From contig NZ_FOZW01000001.1 of NCBI RefSeq assembly GCF_900116195.1, forward strand, positions 744,001 to 808,000: 64,000 nucleotides of DNA, in the 5' to 3' direction. Within the stretch, counting starts at the first letter, position 1. The number at the start of each line of letters is the position of its first letter. Both the position numbers and the translations under genes were made by a program. This DNA comes from Alloyangia pacifica. Its GTDB lineage: Bacteria; Pseudomonadota; Alphaproteobacteria; Rhodobacterales; Rhodobacteraceae. Of the stretch, positions 47,469 through 56,598 are shown piece by piece. Under the pieces are notes generated by a model that saw nothing but the letters and a program-made list of their open reading frames with translations, was not told the DNA's origin and did not search any database.

Positions 47469-47530
47469 CCTTCTTCTCTTTCAAAATACGCCGGGGGTGA
47501 GCCGCGCAGCGGCGAGGGGGCAGCGCCCCC
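47469..47530 (-). repeat. Two-hairpin dispersed repeat, copy 4
   Basis: On the minus strand: hairpin 1 GGGGGCGCTGCCCCC (47530-47516), hairpin 2 GCCGCTGCGCGGC (about 47514-47500), then CCCCCGGCGTATTTTGAAAG and AGAAGAAG. It follows the gene at 47546 in the same orientation. Confidence 0.75.
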
Positions 47531-47545
47531 TTGTGCGCACCGCCG

Positions 47546-48307
47546 CTATCCGGCGATCGCCCGCAGCGCCCGGCTGCGGGCCGGCGGTATCGCGGCGGTT
47601 TCCACCCCGGTGAAGACGTGCAGCGTGTTCATCTGCCGGTCCACCACCGCATGATCGCTGACCCAGCCGCCCATGCCGAGATAGGTCCGCAGCAGCGGCG
47701 GGATGAGCTTCAGCGCGCCGCGCGCCTCGCCGGTGCCGGGATCGAAGCGCACCACCTCCGCTGCCTTGACGCCGATCTTCCAACGCTCCGGCGCGGCGTG
47801 ACGGGCGCGCAGCATGCCGAAGGCGGCTCCGTAGCGCGCCGGCTCGGTGCCGGAAAAACTGGCACAGCCGAAGAGCAAGCGCGCCCCGCCGCGGTCGACG
47901 AGCGCCGCGATCGATCCCCAGGCCAGCCGCAGAACGTCCGGATCGATCTGTCCCGGACGGGTGCAGAACCGCCCCAGTTCCAGCAGCGGGCCGCCGAAAG
48001 TTTCGAGCCGGGTGAGATCGTAGTATTGCGCGGAATAGCTGGTGCCGACCGCGGCGCTGCTTTCGAGCCAGAGATAGCGAAAGCAGCACAGCAGCCGTCC
48101 GGCGTCGTCCTCGATCAGAACATGGCGGCAACCTGCGTCGAGCGGATCGCTGTCGGCGGGGCCGCCCGGGCCGAAGAAGGCAAGGCCGCGCAGCGCCTGC
48201 GCCGCCGCGAGGTCTGCATCGCCGCGCGCCATCCGCGCGTGGAACCGGCCGCGAGACAGGAGCACCTCGCCCTCCCCCGTACCAAGATCCTGCGGTCGGG
48301 AGGACAT
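47546..48307 (-). CDS. GNAT acyltransferase, OlsB-like (ornithine lipid synthesis)
   Basis: 253 aa from the ATG at 48307. Strong points are LLELGRFCTRPGQID (the family's ELGR strand), LFGCASFSGTEPARYGAAFG and LIPPLLRTYLGMGGWVSDHAV. OlsB-type enzymes attach a 3-hydroxyacyl chain from acyl-ACP to ornithine for phosphorus-free membrane lipids. The usual partner OlsA is not adjacent, so a different acyl acceptor is possible. A longer frame to 48472 overlaps bamE and is rejected. Confidence 0.82.
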   Translation of the reverse strand: MSSRPQDLGTGEGEVLLSRGRFHARMARGDADLAAAQALRGLAFFGPGGPADSDPLDAGCRHVLIEDDAGRLLCCFRYLWLESSAAVGTSYSAQYYDLTRLETFGGPLLELGRFCTRPGQIDPDVLRLAWGSIAALVDRGGARLLFGCASFSGTEPARYGAAFGMLRARHAAPERWKIGVKAAEVVRFDPGTGEARGALKLIPPLLRTYLGMGGWVSDHAVVDRQMNTLHVFTGVETAAIPPARSRALRAIAG

Positions 48308-48323
48308 GCTCAGCGCTCCACGC

Positions 48324-48770
48324 TTATTCCAGGTCGCCGAGCGCCAGGCTGCCGATGTTCCCGAAGAGCCTGCGGATGAAGCCCAGTTCGCCATCGCTGG
48401 TCCGGGTGATCCGGCGCGTGAGCGGCACGACGTTGCCGTCCTCGAGACCGTAGCGGGTGATGTTGCTGACAACGCCCTGGCCGTCGAAGGTGATCGCCAG
48501 CACCTTGCGGTCGACGATCTCGGGCTCCTGCCAGGCGAAGCTGCGGACCTGCGACTCGATGTAGTAGTAGCCGCCCTGATCGGTCACCCCCGAGGCAGAG
48601 GGCACGCCGATCACGTCTTCCACCGTGGCGCGCGTGTCGATGCCGGGCACGATCTGCAGAAGATCATCCTCGCGCGGCACGTAGCCATGCGTCCGGTACT
48701 GCGCCGAGCAGGCAGCCAGTCCCAGCGCTGCAGTTCCAGCCAGAAGCGCAAATCTCAACCGTGATACCAT
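48324..48770 (-). CDS. bamE: Outer membrane protein assembly factor BamE
   Basis: 148 aa. Lipoprotein signal MVSRLRFALLAGTAALGLAAC with the lipidated Cys at 21. The mature SmpA/OmlA domain has GYVPREDDLLQIVPGIDTRATVEDVIGVPS and YYYIESQVRSFAWQEPEIVDRKVLAI, as in BamE. It helps the BAM complex insert beta-barrels. Divergent from the DUF177-rpmF unit, an arrangement conserved in this group. Confidence 0.93.
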   Translation of the reverse strand: MVSRLRFALLAGTAALGLAACSAQYRTHGYVPREDDLLQIVPGIDTRATVEDVIGVPSASGVTDQGGYYYIESQVRSFAWQEPEIVDRKVLAITFDGQGVVSNITRYGLEDGNVVPLTRRITRTSDGELGFIRRLFGNIGSLALGDLE

Positions 48771-48864
48771 GGACGCAGTCCTGCCCCTTGCCTTGCCCCT
48801 GAGGGCCTTCTATCCCGCATTACACAACCGAGCCAAGCGCTTCAAGCAAAGGAAAGGCGAGCTC

Positions 48865-49428
48865 ATGGACAGAGGCGGAAACTCCGCGCGGCTTCGGGTC
48901 TCGACGATGCGCCGCGACGTGCCCACGGAATTCGACCTGCGCCCCGACGCCGACGATCGCGCCGCGATCGCCGGACAGCTCGGCCTGCTGGGTCTGCGCA
49001 AGGCCCGGCTGGCCGGAAAGCTCACCCCCGAGGCGGGCGGTGCCTACCGGCTCACCGCGGAACTCGGCGCCACGGTGGTCCAGCCCTGCGTCGTCACGCT
49101 CGACCCGGTAACCACCCGGATCGACGAGCAGGTTTCGCTGCTCTTCCGCCCGGCGCAGCAGATCGCGGAGCCCGATCCCGGCTCCGAGGTCGAGGTGCCC
49201 GAGGACGAGGAAGAGCCGCTGCCCGACGTCATCGACCTCCGCACGATTCTCACCGAGGCCCTGTCGCTGGCCCTGCCGCCCTACCCGCGCAGCGAGGCGG
49301 CGGAGAAAATGGCCGAGGCCGCCCCCGAGGCGCCCGAAGAGGACCTCTCCGAATCTCGTCCGAACCCGTTTGCCGGGCTCTCGGAACTGCGCGATCGACT
49401 CTCGAAGGGTGAAAAAGACGAGGACTGA
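48865..49428 (+). CDS. DUF177 (YceD) family protein
   Basis: 187 aa from 48865 (AAGGAAAGGCG upstream). Contains the YceD segments TVVQPCVVTLDPVTTRIDEQVSLLF and DLRTILTEALSLALPPYPR; the acidic C-terminus ends ELRDRLSKGEKDED. In E. coli the homologue affects 23S rRNA accumulation. Always found just upstream of rpmF, as here. Confidence 0.9.
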   Translation: MDRGGNSARLRVSTMRRDVPTEFDLRPDADDRAAIAGQLGLLGLRKARLAGKLTPEAGGAYRLTAELGATVVQPCVVTLDPVTTRIDEQVSLLFRPAQQIAEPDPGSEVEVPEDEEEPLPDVIDLRTILTEALSLALPPYPRSEAAEKMAEAAPEAPEEDLSESRPNPFAGLSELRDRLSKGEKDED

Positions 49429-49599
49429 GGCCTCTGAGCGCGAAATCTCTCTTGCGTCTTTGCAGGAATTACCTATTTTCGCGCCTTCATCGGAATTCCG
49501 GGTTGCCAGCCACCATGGGTTAAGACTATGAGGCCGGGCACGCCCGAACGTTATCGGGCACCCGTATAGCCCCCACACGCGAACAATCGAGGTTGAGAC

Positions 49600-49806
49600 A
49601 TGGCCGTCCAACAGAACAAAGTATCGAAATCGCGCCGCAACAACCGTCGCGCCCATGACGCGCTGGTCGCGGCCAACCCCAACGAGTGCAGCAACTGCGG
49701 CGAACTCAAGCGCCCGCACCACGTCTGCCCGTCCTGCGGCCACTATGCCGACCGTGAGGTCGTCGCCATGGCTGACGAGATCGACCTGGACGAAGACGCG
49801 GCATAA
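49600..49806 (+). CDS. rpmF: 50S ribosomal protein L32
   Basis: 68 aa. [21 protein letters not shown] and a CxxC pair (CSNC and CPSC) forming a zinc site. The 171 bp before it hold no other gene and contain an AT-rich stretch likely to be the promoter. First gene of the rpmF-plsX-fabH unit. Confidence 0.97.
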   Translation: MAVQQNKVSKSRRNNRRAHDALVAANPNECSNCGELKRPHHVCPSCGHYADREVVAMADEIDLDEDAA

Positions 49807-49830
49807 GCTGCTGAAAGGCCCGGTCGTCGC

Positions 49831-50955
49831 ATGACATCCGCAATGGATAACCGTCAGGCGCACGGGCCTCTGGTCCTCTCCATCGACGCTATGGGAAGCG
49901 ATCGCGGGCCGGCAACCATCGTTGCCGGTCTTTCCGCCTTTGCGCGGAAGCATCGCGATGTCCGCTTCCTGCTGCACGGACCCGAGGCCGAGTTGCGCCC
50001 CCTGGTGGACAAGCACAAAGGCTTGCCCGCCCAGGTCGAGATTCGCGATGCCTCCGGCGTCGTGTCGATGGAAGACAAGCCGAGCCACGTGATGCGCAAC
50101 GGCCAGGACACCTCGATGTGGTCCACGGTCGATGCGGTGCGCAACCGCGAGGCCACCGTGGCGGTCTCCTGCGGCAACACCGGCGCGCTGATGCTGCTGT
50201 CGATGGTGCGGCTGCGCAAGCTGCCCGGGGTCAACCGCCCCGCCATCGCGGTGCTCTGGCCCTCGCGCAACCCGCAGGGCTACAACGTCATGCTCGACGT
50301 CGGCGCGGACATCCGCGCCGATGCGGATGACCTGCTGAAATACGCCATGATGGGGGCATCCTACGCCCGCAACGGCCTCAACCTCGAGCGTCCGCGCATC
50401 GGCCTGCTGAACGTCGGCACCGAAGAGCACAAGGGCCGCGCCGAGCTGAAGGCCGCGCATGAGCTGATCGCCGCAAACGCCGAGGCCGGCAGCTTCGACT
50501 ACGTCGGCTTCGTCGAGGGGGGCGACATCCCCGGCAAGCGCTGCGACGTGATCGTCACCGACGGCTTCACCGGCAACATCGCGCTGAAGACCGGCGAAGG
50601 CACCGCCTCGCTCATCAATTCACTTCTGCGCGAGGCCTTCACCTACTCGCCGCTGTCGCGCCTTGCTGCGCTGCTTGCCCTGAGTTCGCTCAAGCGCCTG
50701 CAGGCACGCGTGGATCCGCGCCGCAAGAACGGTGGTGTCTTCCTCGGACTCAACGGCACCGTGGTGAAATCCCACGGCGCCGCGGATGCCACCGGGGTGG
50801 CCGCAGCGGTGGAACTGGCCTATGACCTCGCGCAGTCCGGCTTCGGCGACAGGCTGGCCGCCCGCGTTGCGAGCGCCGCCGCCAGCGCCGACACCGAGGC
50901 CACCGCCGACCCGGCGGAGGCCACAGATACAAAGAAAAACGGAACAGGCATATGA
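49831..50955 (+). CDS. plsX: Phosphate acyltransferase PlsX
   Basis: 374 aa. It converts acyl-ACP to acyl phosphate, the first step of phospholipid synthesis with PlsY. Motifs: LSIDAMGSDRGP, AVSCGNTGALM, NVMLDVGAD, IGLLNVGTEEHKG and VTDGFTGNIALKTGEG. The Ala/Asp-rich tail is not conserved. Start 49831 or 49843. Overlaps fabH by ATGA. Confidence 0.96.
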   Translation: MTSAMDNRQAHGPLVLSIDAMGSDRGPATIVAGLSAFARKHRDVRFLLHGPEAELRPLVDKHKGLPAQVEIRDASGVVSMEDKPSHVMRNGQDTSMWSTVDAVRNREATVAVSCGNTGALMLLSMVRLRKLPGVNRPAIAVLWPSRNPQGYNVMLDVGADIRADADDLLKYAMMGASYARNGLNLERPRIGLLNVGTEEHKGRAELKAAHELIAANAEAGSFDYVGFVEGGDIPGKRCDVIVTDGFTGNIALKTGEGTASLINSLLREAFTYSPLSRLAALLALSSLKRLQARVDPRRKNGGVFLGLNGTVVKSHGAADATGVAAAVELAYDLAQSGFGDRLAARVASAAASADTEATADPAEATDTKKNGTGI

Positions 50956-51923
50956 GCATCAGGGCGAAGGTCGCGGGCATCGGGCATTACCTGCCCCAGC
51001 GTGTGGTCCCCAACGCGGAATTCGAGACCACTCTCGACACCTCCGACGAATGGATCCGCTCGCGCTCGGGCATCGAACGCCGCCACTTCGCCGCCGAGGG
51101 GGAAACCACCTCGATGCTCGCCGCCAACGCGGCCGAGGCGGCGCTGAAGGATGCCGGGCTCGAGGCCTCTGATCTCGACGCACTGATCGTTGCCACCTCG
51201 ACGCCCGACCTGACCTTCCCCTCTGCTGCCACCATGGTGCAGGCGCGCATCGGCATGTCCGGCGGCTTTGCCTTCGACGTACAGGCGGTCTGCGCCGGCT
51301 TCGTCTATGCCCTGTCGACCGCAAACGCGATGATCGTCTCGGGACAGGCCAAGCGCGTCATGGTGATCGGGGCCGAGACCTTCTCGCGCATCATGGACTG
51401 GACCGACCGCGCCACCTGCGTGCTCTTCGGTGACGGCGCGGGCGCGTTGATCCTCGAGGCCTCCGAGGGCGCGGGCACCTCCGCCGACCGCGGCATTCTT
51501 TCCGTCGACCTGCATTCGGACGGCCAGTTCCGTGACTTGCTCTATGTCGACGGCGGCGTCTCGACGCAATCCACCGGCCACCTGCGGATGGAGGGGAAGG
51601 AAGTCTTCCGCCACGCGGTGGAGAAACTCGCCAAGACCGCGACCGCGGCCATGGAGAAGGCCGGCGTGACCTCGGAAGAGGTCGATTGGGTCGTGCCGCA
51701 CCAGGCCAACATCCGCATCATCAACGGCACCGCCAAGAAGCTGGGCCTGCCGATGGAGCGCGTCGTTGTCACCGTTCAGGACCACGGCAACACCTCCGCC
51801 GCCTCGATTCCGCTGGCGCTGTCGGTCGGCAAGGCCGAGGGCAAGATCAAGCAGGGCGACATCGTCGTCACCGAGGCGATCGGCGGCGGTTTGGCCTGGG
51901 GCGCTGTCGTCCTGCGCTGGTAA
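50952..51923 (+). CDS. fabH: Beta-ketoacyl-ACP synthase III
   Basis: 323 aa. It starts fatty-acid synthesis by condensing acetyl-CoA with malonyl-ACP. The catalytic triad is complete: Cys114 (VQAVCAGFVYAL), His250 (VPHQANIRI) and Asn280 (DHGNTSAAS). Coupled to plsX by a 4-bp overlap. Confidence 0.97.
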   Translation: MSIRAKVAGIGHYLPQRVVPNAEFETTLDTSDEWIRSRSGIERRHFAAEGETTSMLAANAAEAALKDAGLEASDLDALIVATSTPDLTFPSAATMVQARIGMSGGFAFDVQAVCAGFVYALSTANAMIVSGQAKRVMVIGAETFSRIMDWTDRATCVLFGDGAGALILEASEGAGTSADRGILSVDLHSDGQFRDLLYVDGGVSTQSTGHLRMEGKEVFRHAVEKLAKTATAAMEKAGVTSEEVDWVVPHQANIRIINGTAKKLGLPMERVVVTVQDHGNTSAASIPLALSVGKAEGKIKQGDIVVTEAIGGGLAWGAVVLRW

Positions 51924-52034
51924 GCGCAAAAATCCGGCAAAATCCGGCCCTTGCAGGCTCCGAGCCGGCAAGGGCTGCTTGACTCGGAATCCGCCTCCCC
52001 CCTATGCTGTGGCGCAACCTTGGGAGGCTGCCAA

Positions 52035-52337
52035 ATGAGTGACAAGACTTTGACGCGCATGGATCTCAGCGAAGCGGTGTTTCGCGAGGTCGGGCTGTCG
52101 CGCAACGAAAGCGCCGAACTCGTCGAGTCGGTGCTGCAGCACATGTCCGATGCCCTGGTCCGTGGCGAACAGGTGAAGATCTCGTCTTTCGGCACCTTCT
52201 CGGTGCGGGACAAGGCGGCGCGCATCGGTCGCAACCCCAAGACCGGGGAAGAAGTGCCGATCCAGCCGCGCCGCGTCCTGACCTTCCGCCCGTCCCACCT
52301 GATGAAGGAACGGGTTGCCGAGGGGAACAAGTCGTAG
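52035..52337 (+). CDS. ihfA: Integration host factor alpha subunit
   Basis: 100 aa. HU/IHF fold with [33 protein letters not shown] and the DNA-intercalating Pro at [30 protein letters not shown] is typical of IhfA rather than IhfB. GGGAGG lies upstream. It sits before a MerR regulator, the usual alphaproteobacterial order. Confidence 0.95.
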   Translation: MSDKTLTRMDLSEAVFREVGLSRNESAELVESVLQHMSDALVRGEQVKISSFGTFSVRDKAARIGRNPKTGEEVPIQPRRVLTFRPSHLMKERVAEGNKS

Positions 52338-52437
52338 TCCGGCGCAGCGCCTCCGCATCTCCGGCCCTGCGCCCCGATCGATCCAAGACCATCTGAAACC
52401 TGCGCGCCCGCCCGTGCGCAGGAGGGGGTAAGACCGC

Positions 52438-53376
52438 ATGAGCAAGTCGCGCGACGCATTCCGCACCATCTCCGAGGTGGCGGAGCTTCTCGACACGCCG
52501 GCACACGTGCTGCGCTTCTGGGAAACCAAGTTCAGCCAGGTGAAGCCCGTCAAACGCGCCGGGGGACGGCGGTACTACCGCCCGGGCGACGTTGCGCTGC
52601 TCGCCGGCATCCGCCAGCTGCTGCATGACGACGGGCTGACCATCAAGGGCGTGCAGAAGGTCCTGCGCGAACAGGGCGTGAAACACGTCGCGGGCATCGC
52701 CCCGCCGTCGGAACTTCTGGAAGAGGACACGGCCAGCGCTCCGCCCCCGCAGGAGGCCGCGTTCGAGGCCTCTGCAACCGAAGGTGCGGCGGGCGAAATG
52801 GCCGAGGTGGACCGGTCTGTGGCGGTCGCGTCCGGGGCCGGAGATGCCGCTGTCGAAGAGCCTATGCCACTAGACGAGCCTGCGGCGCCTCAGGAAAGCG
52901 CCACGGTGCTCCCCTTTGCGCAGCTTGCCAGCGCCCAGGACCCCGAGCCCGAGCCCGAGGCCCCCGTCTCCGAGAAGAGCGACGAGGACCCCGCTCAGGA
53001 CGAAATGCCCGTGCTCGCCGCGACCACACCGCTCTTTCCCGAAAGCGAAGACCCTGCGCCACATGCGCCGCAGCAGACCGCGCTCTGGGACGAGGACCCC
53101 GAGGCCGTCACCGCCTTGGAGACCAAAGGATCAGCTCCCGACGCCCTGCCCGGCTTTCTCACCGACTCGCTTGAGGAACGTGGCGCAGCCCCGCTCCCGG
53201 AAGCTGTCCTGCCCGAACTTCCCGATCTCGACGCCCTGCCTTTGCCCGCTCCGGGCCCGCTGGCGCTTCTCGCGGATGTCCGCCACGTGGCTCCGGAACG
53301 GGCCGCTGAACTGTCTGCGCAGCTGGTCGCATTGCAGGCCTTCGTGGCCGCGCGGCAGGGCGCTGAACCGACCTGA
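52438..53376 (+). CDS. MerR-family regulator with long acidic tail
   Basis: 312 aa. Residues 1-85 form the MerR helix-turn-helix ([48 protein letters not shown]). The remaining ~225 residues are Ala/Pro/Glu/Asp-rich and probably disordered, ending in a helix ([26 protein letters not shown]). No Cys metal site, so not a metal sensor. Relatives sit beside ihfA throughout the group; the target is unknown. Confidence 0.9.
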   Translation: MSKSRDAFRTISEVAELLDTPAHVLRFWETKFSQVKPVKRAGGRRYYRPGDVALLAGIRQLLHDDGLTIKGVQKVLREQGVKHVAGIAPPSELLEEDTASAPPPQEAAFEASATEGAAGEMAEVDRSVAVASGAGDAAVEEPMPLDEPAAPQESATVLPFAQLASAQDPEPEPEAPVSEKSDEDPAQDEMPVLAATTPLFPESEDPAPHAPQQTALWDEDPEAVTALETKGSAPDALPGFLTDSLEERGAAPLPEAVLPELPDLDALPLPAPGPLALLADVRHVAPERAAELSAQLVALQAFVAARQGAEPT

Positions 53377-53450
53377 CGAGATTGGTGAAAAAACTTGCAC
53401 GAGGGGGGTTGTGCGTCCGGTGAAAACCAGTATGAAACGGCCTCACAAGT

Positions 53451-53527
53451 CGGGCTATAGCGCAGCCTGGTAGCGCGTCCGTCTGGGGGACGGAAGGTCG
53501 CAGGTTCGAGTCCTGCTAGCCCGACCA
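53451..53527 (+). tRNA. tRNA-Pro (anticodon GGG)
   Basis: 77 nt with encoded CCA. Acceptor CGGGCTA/TAGCCCG; anticodon stem TCCGT/ACGGA with loop CTGGGGG, giving anticodon GGG; T-arm GCAGGTTCGAGTCCTGC. The 273 bp to the next gene hold no CDS I can support. Confidence 0.95.
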
Positions 53528-53800
53528 AATTCTCCCCTACGCCGTTTCTGACTTGTCCGCCCCGGCATCGGGACGAGGAAACGGCACCGCCAAGCCGCTG
53601 GCGAAAAAGCGGAAATCCATGCGCCTTCGACCCTGCCCCGCGATCCGGGTTTTACCCGAGCCTTTCTGCACGCTGGCCCATCTCTGCGCGGCTTCCGCGT
53701 CGCACCGCCGGCCCTGCAGCGCTTGCACATGCGCATTCCTCGTTCCCTTCGTGCAGCGCGCTTGCTAAGCACGATCAACGCAATACAGGGGAACGTGACG

Positions 53801-54877
53801 ATGACAGGGGTGCTCGCCAGCCAGCAGATTTCGGCGCTCGTGGAGAGCGGGGCGATCCGCATCGAGACCCCGCTGGTCGACGGGCAGATCCAGCCCGCCA
53901 GCCTCGACCTGAGGCTCGGTCGCGAGGCGATCCGCGTGCGCGCCTCCTTCCTCGCCGGAGAGGGCCGCTCGCTGGCGACGCGGCTCGAGGAATTCGAGAT
54001 GCACCGGGTCGATCTGACCGAGGGCGCGGTTCTCGAAAAAGGCTGCGTCTACGTGGTGCCGCTGCTTGAAAGCCTCGATCTGCCCGATGACCTGACCGCC
54101 GTGGCGAACGCCAAGAGCTCGACCGGCCGGCTCGATCTGCTGACCCGCACGATCACCGACGGCGGCACCGAGTTCGACCGGATCGCAGCGGGCTACAAGG
54201 GGCCGCTCTATGCCGAGATCTGCCCCCGCTCCTTCTCCGTGCTGGCGCGCACCGGCATGCGGCTCAACCAGATCCGATTCCGCCGCGGCCAGTCGATCCT
54301 GAGCGATGCCGAGCTGAAGGACCTGCATGCCGCCGAAACGCTGGTCACCGGCGGCCCCGCGGTGATCGGCGACGGGCTTGGCTTCTCGGTGGATCTGCGC
54401 CCCGAGGACAGCGATCTCGTGGGCTGGCGCGCCAAGCCGCACACCGGGGTGATCGACCTCGACCGCATCGGCCATTACGACCCGGCGGACTTCTGGGACC
54501 CGCTGCACGCCTCGCGTGGGCAGTTGATCCTCGACCCTGACGCATTCTATATCCTGGTCAGCCGAGAGGCGGTGCACATCCCGCCGCGCTTTGCCGCGGA
54601 AATGGCCCCTTATCTCGCCATGGTCGGCGAGTTCCGCGTGCATTACGCGGGCTTTTTCGATCCCGGCTTCGGCCATTCCGCCGCCGGGGGCACCGGCTCG
54701 CGCGGCGTGCTTGAGGTGCGCTGCCACGAGGCACCCTTCGTCCTCGAGCATGGGCAGATCGTTGGCCGTCTGGTCTACGAGCGGATGGATGAGCCCCCCG
54801 CGCAGCTCTATGGCGCGGGCATTGCATCGAACTACCAGGGACAGGGCCTCAAGCTGTCCAAACACTTCCGCAGCTGA
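53801..54877 (+). CDS. dcd: 2'-Deoxycytidine 5'-triphosphate deaminase, double-domain type
   Basis: 358 aa, about twice a standard Dcd, matching the alphaproteobacterial family with two dUTPase/Dcd-fold halves. Half 1 includes IQPASLDLRLG and VANAKSSTGRLDLLTR; half 2 includes RGQLILDPDAFYILVSREAVHIPPRFAAEM and HYAGFFDPGFGHSAAG. It supplies dUTP for dTTP synthesis. The ATG at 53801 has GGGGAACG upstream; longer frames enter the intergenic region. Confidence 0.92.
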   Translation: MTGVLASQQISALVESGAIRIETPLVDGQIQPASLDLRLGREAIRVRASFLAGEGRSLATRLEEFEMHRVDLTEGAVLEKGCVYVVPLLESLDLPDDLTAVANAKSSTGRLDLLTRTITDGGTEFDRIAAGYKGPLYAEICPRSFSVLARTGMRLNQIRFRRGQSILSDAELKDLHAAETLVTGGPAVIGDGLGFSVDLRPEDSDLVGWRAKPHTGVIDLDRIGHYDPADFWDPLHASRGQLILDPDAFYILVSREAVHIPPRFAAEMAPYLAMVGEFRVHYAGFFDPGFGHSAAGGTGSRGVLEVRCHEAPFVLEHGQIVGRLVYERMDEPPAQLYGAGIASNYQGQGLKLSKHFRS

Positions 54878-54911
54878 TCCGCGCGCAGACTGCGGCGGGT
54901 CCACGGTCTGC

Positions 54912-56243
54912 TCAGGCCGCCTCGCACAGAACGACGCGCGGGCTGCCTCCGGACCGCGACTGGCGCAAAGCCGCCCGCGCCCGCCGAATCGCCGGTCCCA
55001 GTTCGCCATCGCCACGCCGCGCCATCACCGCCGCAGCGGAGAGATCGATCCGCATCATCTCGCGCTCGGGGTCGCGCAGATCCGCCGCGAGCGCGCAGAG
55101 TTCCTCGGCGCGGGCGCCCAGCGTCCCGATCGTACAATTGCGGCACATGAGCAGCAGGCCCAGTTCCTCCTCCCGGCAGAGCAGCTCCTCGGGGCTGAGG
55201 TCGCGCTGCAGCCGCGCTGCGACCAGGCGCAGCACCCGCTCGGCGCTTGCCGGGCCGAAGCGCTGGCTCAGCGCCCCAAGATCGTCAATCTCGATCAGGA
55301 TTAGCCCATGGCTGGTGATCGGCCCGAAGGTGGCACTGTAGAGCTCCGCCGAGGCCCGCCCGCGCATGCCGGTCGCAGGATCGCGGAGCGCCGCGTTGTA
55401 GAGCCGCCATTCGGTCAGCCGCAGCCGTGTGGCATTGGCATCGTATTTCATACCCAGGAAGAGGATCACCGCGAGCATCGCCAGCGCATCGACCACCATC
55501 ACCGCGACCCCTGAGGTCGGCAGCAACGGCGCGGGTACGAAGCGCACACTCACCGCCTGCGATGCGACCAGCGCGAGCCAGGCCAGCAGGATGCCGCGCA
55601 CCGCGCGCCCCGACTTCGAGCCGCTGACCAGCGGCCGCAGCACCGCCTTGCGGGCGTGGCGTGCCACGTTGGCCACGCCAAGGGCCAGCAGCAGCGCCGA
55701 GGTCGAGAGCGACATCTGTCCGAACAGCAGCGGCGCGTTGTTGAGATAGCCGATCGCCGCGACGAACGGCAGGCCGAGGGCCATGATCGAAAGGCCGAAA
55801 GACGACATCGGCAGCCGCCGGTAGCACAGCTGCCCGCCAGCGAGAAGCACGTAGGAGATCGCCGTATTGAGCCCCATGCGCCCCGCCCCGAACTCGATGC
55901 CCGCGCGGTAGCCGAGCCCGGTGATCAGGCAGACGGCGATCACCAGGGCCCAGACCAGCGTCTCGCGCTGGCTCGAGCGGCGCAGCGGACGTTGCAGCAT
56001 CGTCGCCGCCACGGCGCCGGTGCCGGCCAGTAGCGTCGGCAGCGAGAGTGCGCTCTCGCCAGCGGGCGCGTAGAGACGCGAGATACCGTAGATATGTCCC
56101 TCGGCGGCGACCAGCAGCACCGCGCCCGCCAGCACCAGGCAAACCTTGCGCGTCCAGGCCAGTGGCCGAAGGCTGGGGTGAGAAGGGCTCAGAAAGACCC
56201 CGTCGCGGGCCTTGAGAGCGTGGAACCGGGCGCCGTAGTCCAT
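54912..56243 (-). CDS. Membrane protein with degenerate GGDEF domain
   Basis: 443 aa. Start 56243 is fixed by AGGAGG 9 bases upstream. Six to eight hydrophobic helices occupy residues 30-270 (VCLVLAGAVLLVAAEG, TLVWALVIAVCLITGLG, VMVVDALAMLAVILFLGM and others). The C-terminal ~170 residues have the GGDEF-domain scaffold (DPATGMRGRASAELY, HGLILIEIDDLGALSQRFGPASAERVLRLVAARL), but the GGDEF signature reads CREEELGLL. It should therefore not make cyclic di-GMP; a regulatory role is possible. Confidence 0.75.
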   Translation of the reverse strand: MDYGARFHALKARDGVFLSPSHPSLRPLAWTRKVCLVLAGAVLLVAAEGHIYGISRLYAPAGESALSLPTLLAGTGAVAATMLQRPLRRSSQRETLVWALVIAVCLITGLGYRAGIEFGAGRMGLNTAISYVLLAGGQLCYRRLPMSSFGLSIMALGLPFVAAIGYLNNAPLLFGQMSLSTSALLLALGVANVARHARKAVLRPLVSGSKSGRAVRGILLAWLALVASQAVSVRFVPAPLLPTSGVAVMVVDALAMLAVILFLGMKYDANATRLRLTEWRLYNAALRDPATGMRGRASAELYSATFGPITSHGLILIEIDDLGALSQRFGPASAERVLRLVAARLQRDLSPEELLCREEELGLLLMCRNCTIGTLGARAEELCALAADLRDPEREMMRIDLSAAAVMARRGDGELGPAIRRARAALRQSRSGGSPRVVLCEAA

Positions 56244-56598
56244 CGTCCTGAACCTCCTGAGAACCGTAAGCGAGGAAGCGATGCTCATACGGCGCCCCTT
56301 AACAGAGCGCTAAGCAAGGGTGGGCTCGCGGCGGATCACCGGGATCAGTCGGCGCGAGTTACGTCAAACACTCTTCAAATGTTCAAGGTTGACCAAAGAG
56401 GGGCGTACTAACTCCCACCCAGATGTGTCGGTTCCACGCGTGGGCGGCCCTGCGGGGAAACTCGCTCAAAACACCGAAATTCAATCACTTCCGACCAATT
56501 TTTCACCTGAAACCGGAACAAGATCACCCGGGCGGTGTTGGAAGGGTCACAAGGCGGCACCAAAGGGTCGACCGCCAGAGACCTGAAAGGACTTGATC
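56244..56598. other. Intergenic region between divergent genes
   Basis: 355 bp with no supportable gene. It contains the divergent promoters for the GGDEF-like gene and the SH3 gene. The stretch 56350-56410 is AT-richer, with TTCAAATGTTCAAGGTTGACC (two TTCAA half-sites 56375-56389). I found no clear palindrome. Confidence 0.4.

Noticed and set aside
53528-53800. Integration site or small gene after tRNA-Pro
   Set aside because: No duplicated tRNA 3' end or integrase nearby, and the open frames lack ribosome sites.
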